From: DASXQK01 sp963724385
Lineage (GTDB): Bacteria > Pseudomonadota > Alphaproteobacteria > Dongiales > Dongiaceae
Length of the DNA: 64,000 bases
Assembly: GCA_963724385.1 (NCBI GenBank)
Contig: CAVRUJ010000001.1
Coordinates: 2,852,001 to 2,916,000, forward strand
Reading direction: 5' to 3'
Part shown: piece after piece, positions 63,293 to 64,000 of the stretch
Position numbering within the stretch: the stretch's first letter is position 1
How the letters are laid out: every line of letters starts with the position of its first letter
Notes under the pieces: generated by a model
Told to the model about the DNA's origin: nothing
Database searches by the model: none
Seen by the model: the letters and a program-made list of their open reading frames with translations, nothing else
Made by a program: the position numbers and the translations under genes

Positions 63293-64000
63293 TCAGTTGA
63301 TCGTCGTGGTTCCGGGCATGGGCTTCTGGGAGGCCCCGACCTGAGCGTCACTGAGGGCCGCCGTGTTCGTCGCCGGAAGCGCGGCGCCGGCGATGAGGCC
63401 GGTATTCGGCTCCTGGAAATTGGTCCCAATGGCGATTGGCGCGGCGTTCTGCTTCGTCTCTGTGCCCGTGGCCGTGCTCAGGTACACGTTCCAGCCGGTG
63501 GCGCCGGCGATGGCGGGCGGAGACTGGACGGTGAGCACATGGTTCGCGGCGACGGCAAGCGAAGCCTCGGTCGACGCCAGGGTTTCGCCGTTGACGTTCA
63601 CGTAGGTGATCTTGGAGAAATACGGTGGCGCCGGCGAGCGCTCCGGCCGCCACAGAGCCCAAAGTCGGGGCCGCCGGAGGCGCTAGAGGCGCCGGCACGA
63701 TGTTCGCCACGCCCGGGATCGCCATGACCAGGGCAATGGCCTCGGCCACGATGAAATCGCCCCCGATCGGCAGCGCCAGGACATAGTTGTTGATTGCGGC
63801 CTGAGCGAGCGGCTGCAGGGACGGCTTGGAGAATCCCGGCAGCGCCGTCAGGGTCCCGGTGAAATTCACAACGATCTCGGTTGCGGCGAAGACGTTGACG
63901 ACGACGCCGGCGGCCTTCCAGCCGGGAATCTTGTTGCCGTTGCGAGTCGACGTAGCCGTTGATCACGTTCAGGCATTGCGTGACCAGCGGGCTAGACGTG
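63293..64000 (-). CDS. Baseplate J family protein, partial, frameshifted
   Basis: This is the C-terminal part of a baseplate wedge protein continuing beyond the window. In the first frame it reads NFTGTLTALPGFSKPSLQPL, AQAAINNYVLALPIGGDFIV and AIALVMAIPGVANIV, the Baseplate_J C-terminal pattern. Near 63625 the frame changes to a Gly/Thr/Ala-rich extension (VNVNGETLASTEASLAVAAN, TGWNVYLSTATGTETKQNAA). The region near 63920 also looks shifted. The stop is 3 bp before the next gene start. Confidence 0.68.

Larger units (their letters stand above)
54632..64000 (-). mobile_element. Prophage end: tail and lysis modules
   Basis: From the disrupted hydrolase gene to the window edge all genes are phage-like and on the minus strand: baseplate J, baseplate/tail protein, tail fibre, holin, endolysin, peptidase and lipoproteins. 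Baseplate J implies a contractile (myovirus-type) tail. Insertion in the middle of a gene would fit a transposable Mu-like phage, but the other end, integrase or transposase and head genes are not in view. A TG dinucleotide at 54632 could be a Mu-type end; this is speculative. Confidence 0.85.

Overview
The window reads as a high-GC alphaproteobacterial chromosome segment, most likely from a Rhodospirillales-type organism. This rests on gene order and family variants: a nuoA-N cluster running through birA, coaX and rnj into proS and dnaE; the block tig-clpP-clpX-lon-hup; a short proline-tRNA synthetase; and glnB directly before glnA. I could not place it in a genus. Coding density is high and most genes up to 37 kb lie on the minus strand.

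Region 1 (25.5 kb down to 0.1 kb, minus strand) is one long co-directional array: nuoA-B-C-D-E-F-G-H-I-J-K-L-M-N (respiratory complex I), birA, coaX, rnj (RNase J), mce, a DUF1467 protein, tag, proS, lolC, lolD and dnaE, often with ATGA stop/start overlaps. nuoG, nuoH, nuoK, nuoL, nuoM, nuoN and tag each carry one or more single-base frameshifts. Every one I could trace except one in nuoM is a +1 insertion, which looks more like sequence error than decay. Region 2 (25.6-37.3 kb, minus) holds tRNA-Asp, tRNA-Val, HU, the Lon/ClpXP/trigger-factor proteostasis block with a heat-shock-like promoter before lon, tRNA-Leu, the NAD(P)HX repair enzyme, a Sel1-SPOR envelope protein, two small genes and tRNA-His.

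Region 3 (37.4-40.8 kb, plus) carries an aminotransferase with palindromic repeats at its 3' end, then glnB-glnA behind a textbook sigma-54 promoter. Region 4 (40.9-43.7 kb) is a small accessory segment: a DUF5939-type adenylate cyclase and a membrane ORF lie between a 165-bp relic of the yhhQ 3' end and the intact yhhQ. Region 5 (43.6-48.3 kb) is a queuosine locus: yhhQ (precursor uptake), queA, tgt, queF and queG. Two tRNAs that Tgt modifies, Asp-GUC and His-GUG, are in the same window. Region 6 (48.3-54.6 kb) holds a thioesterase, parE, a lipoprotein, an alpha/beta hydrolase, a multi-hairpin element with terminal inverted repeats, a DEAD-box RNA helicase and an isochorismatase-family gene cut off after about 121 codons.

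Region 7 (about 54.63 kb to the window end, minus) is the end of a prophage with a contractile-type tail. Reading in the direction of transcription: baseplate J, a baseplate/tail protein, small tail genes, a tail fibre with three internal repeats, a permuted papain-like peptidase, a holin, a GH24 endolysin, a membrane-anchored protein with an HExxE...DP motif, and two lipoproteins. The last lipoprotein frame runs across the junction into the disrupted host gene. The other prophage end lies outside the window. No rRNA, CRISPR array, IS transposase or integrase was seen.
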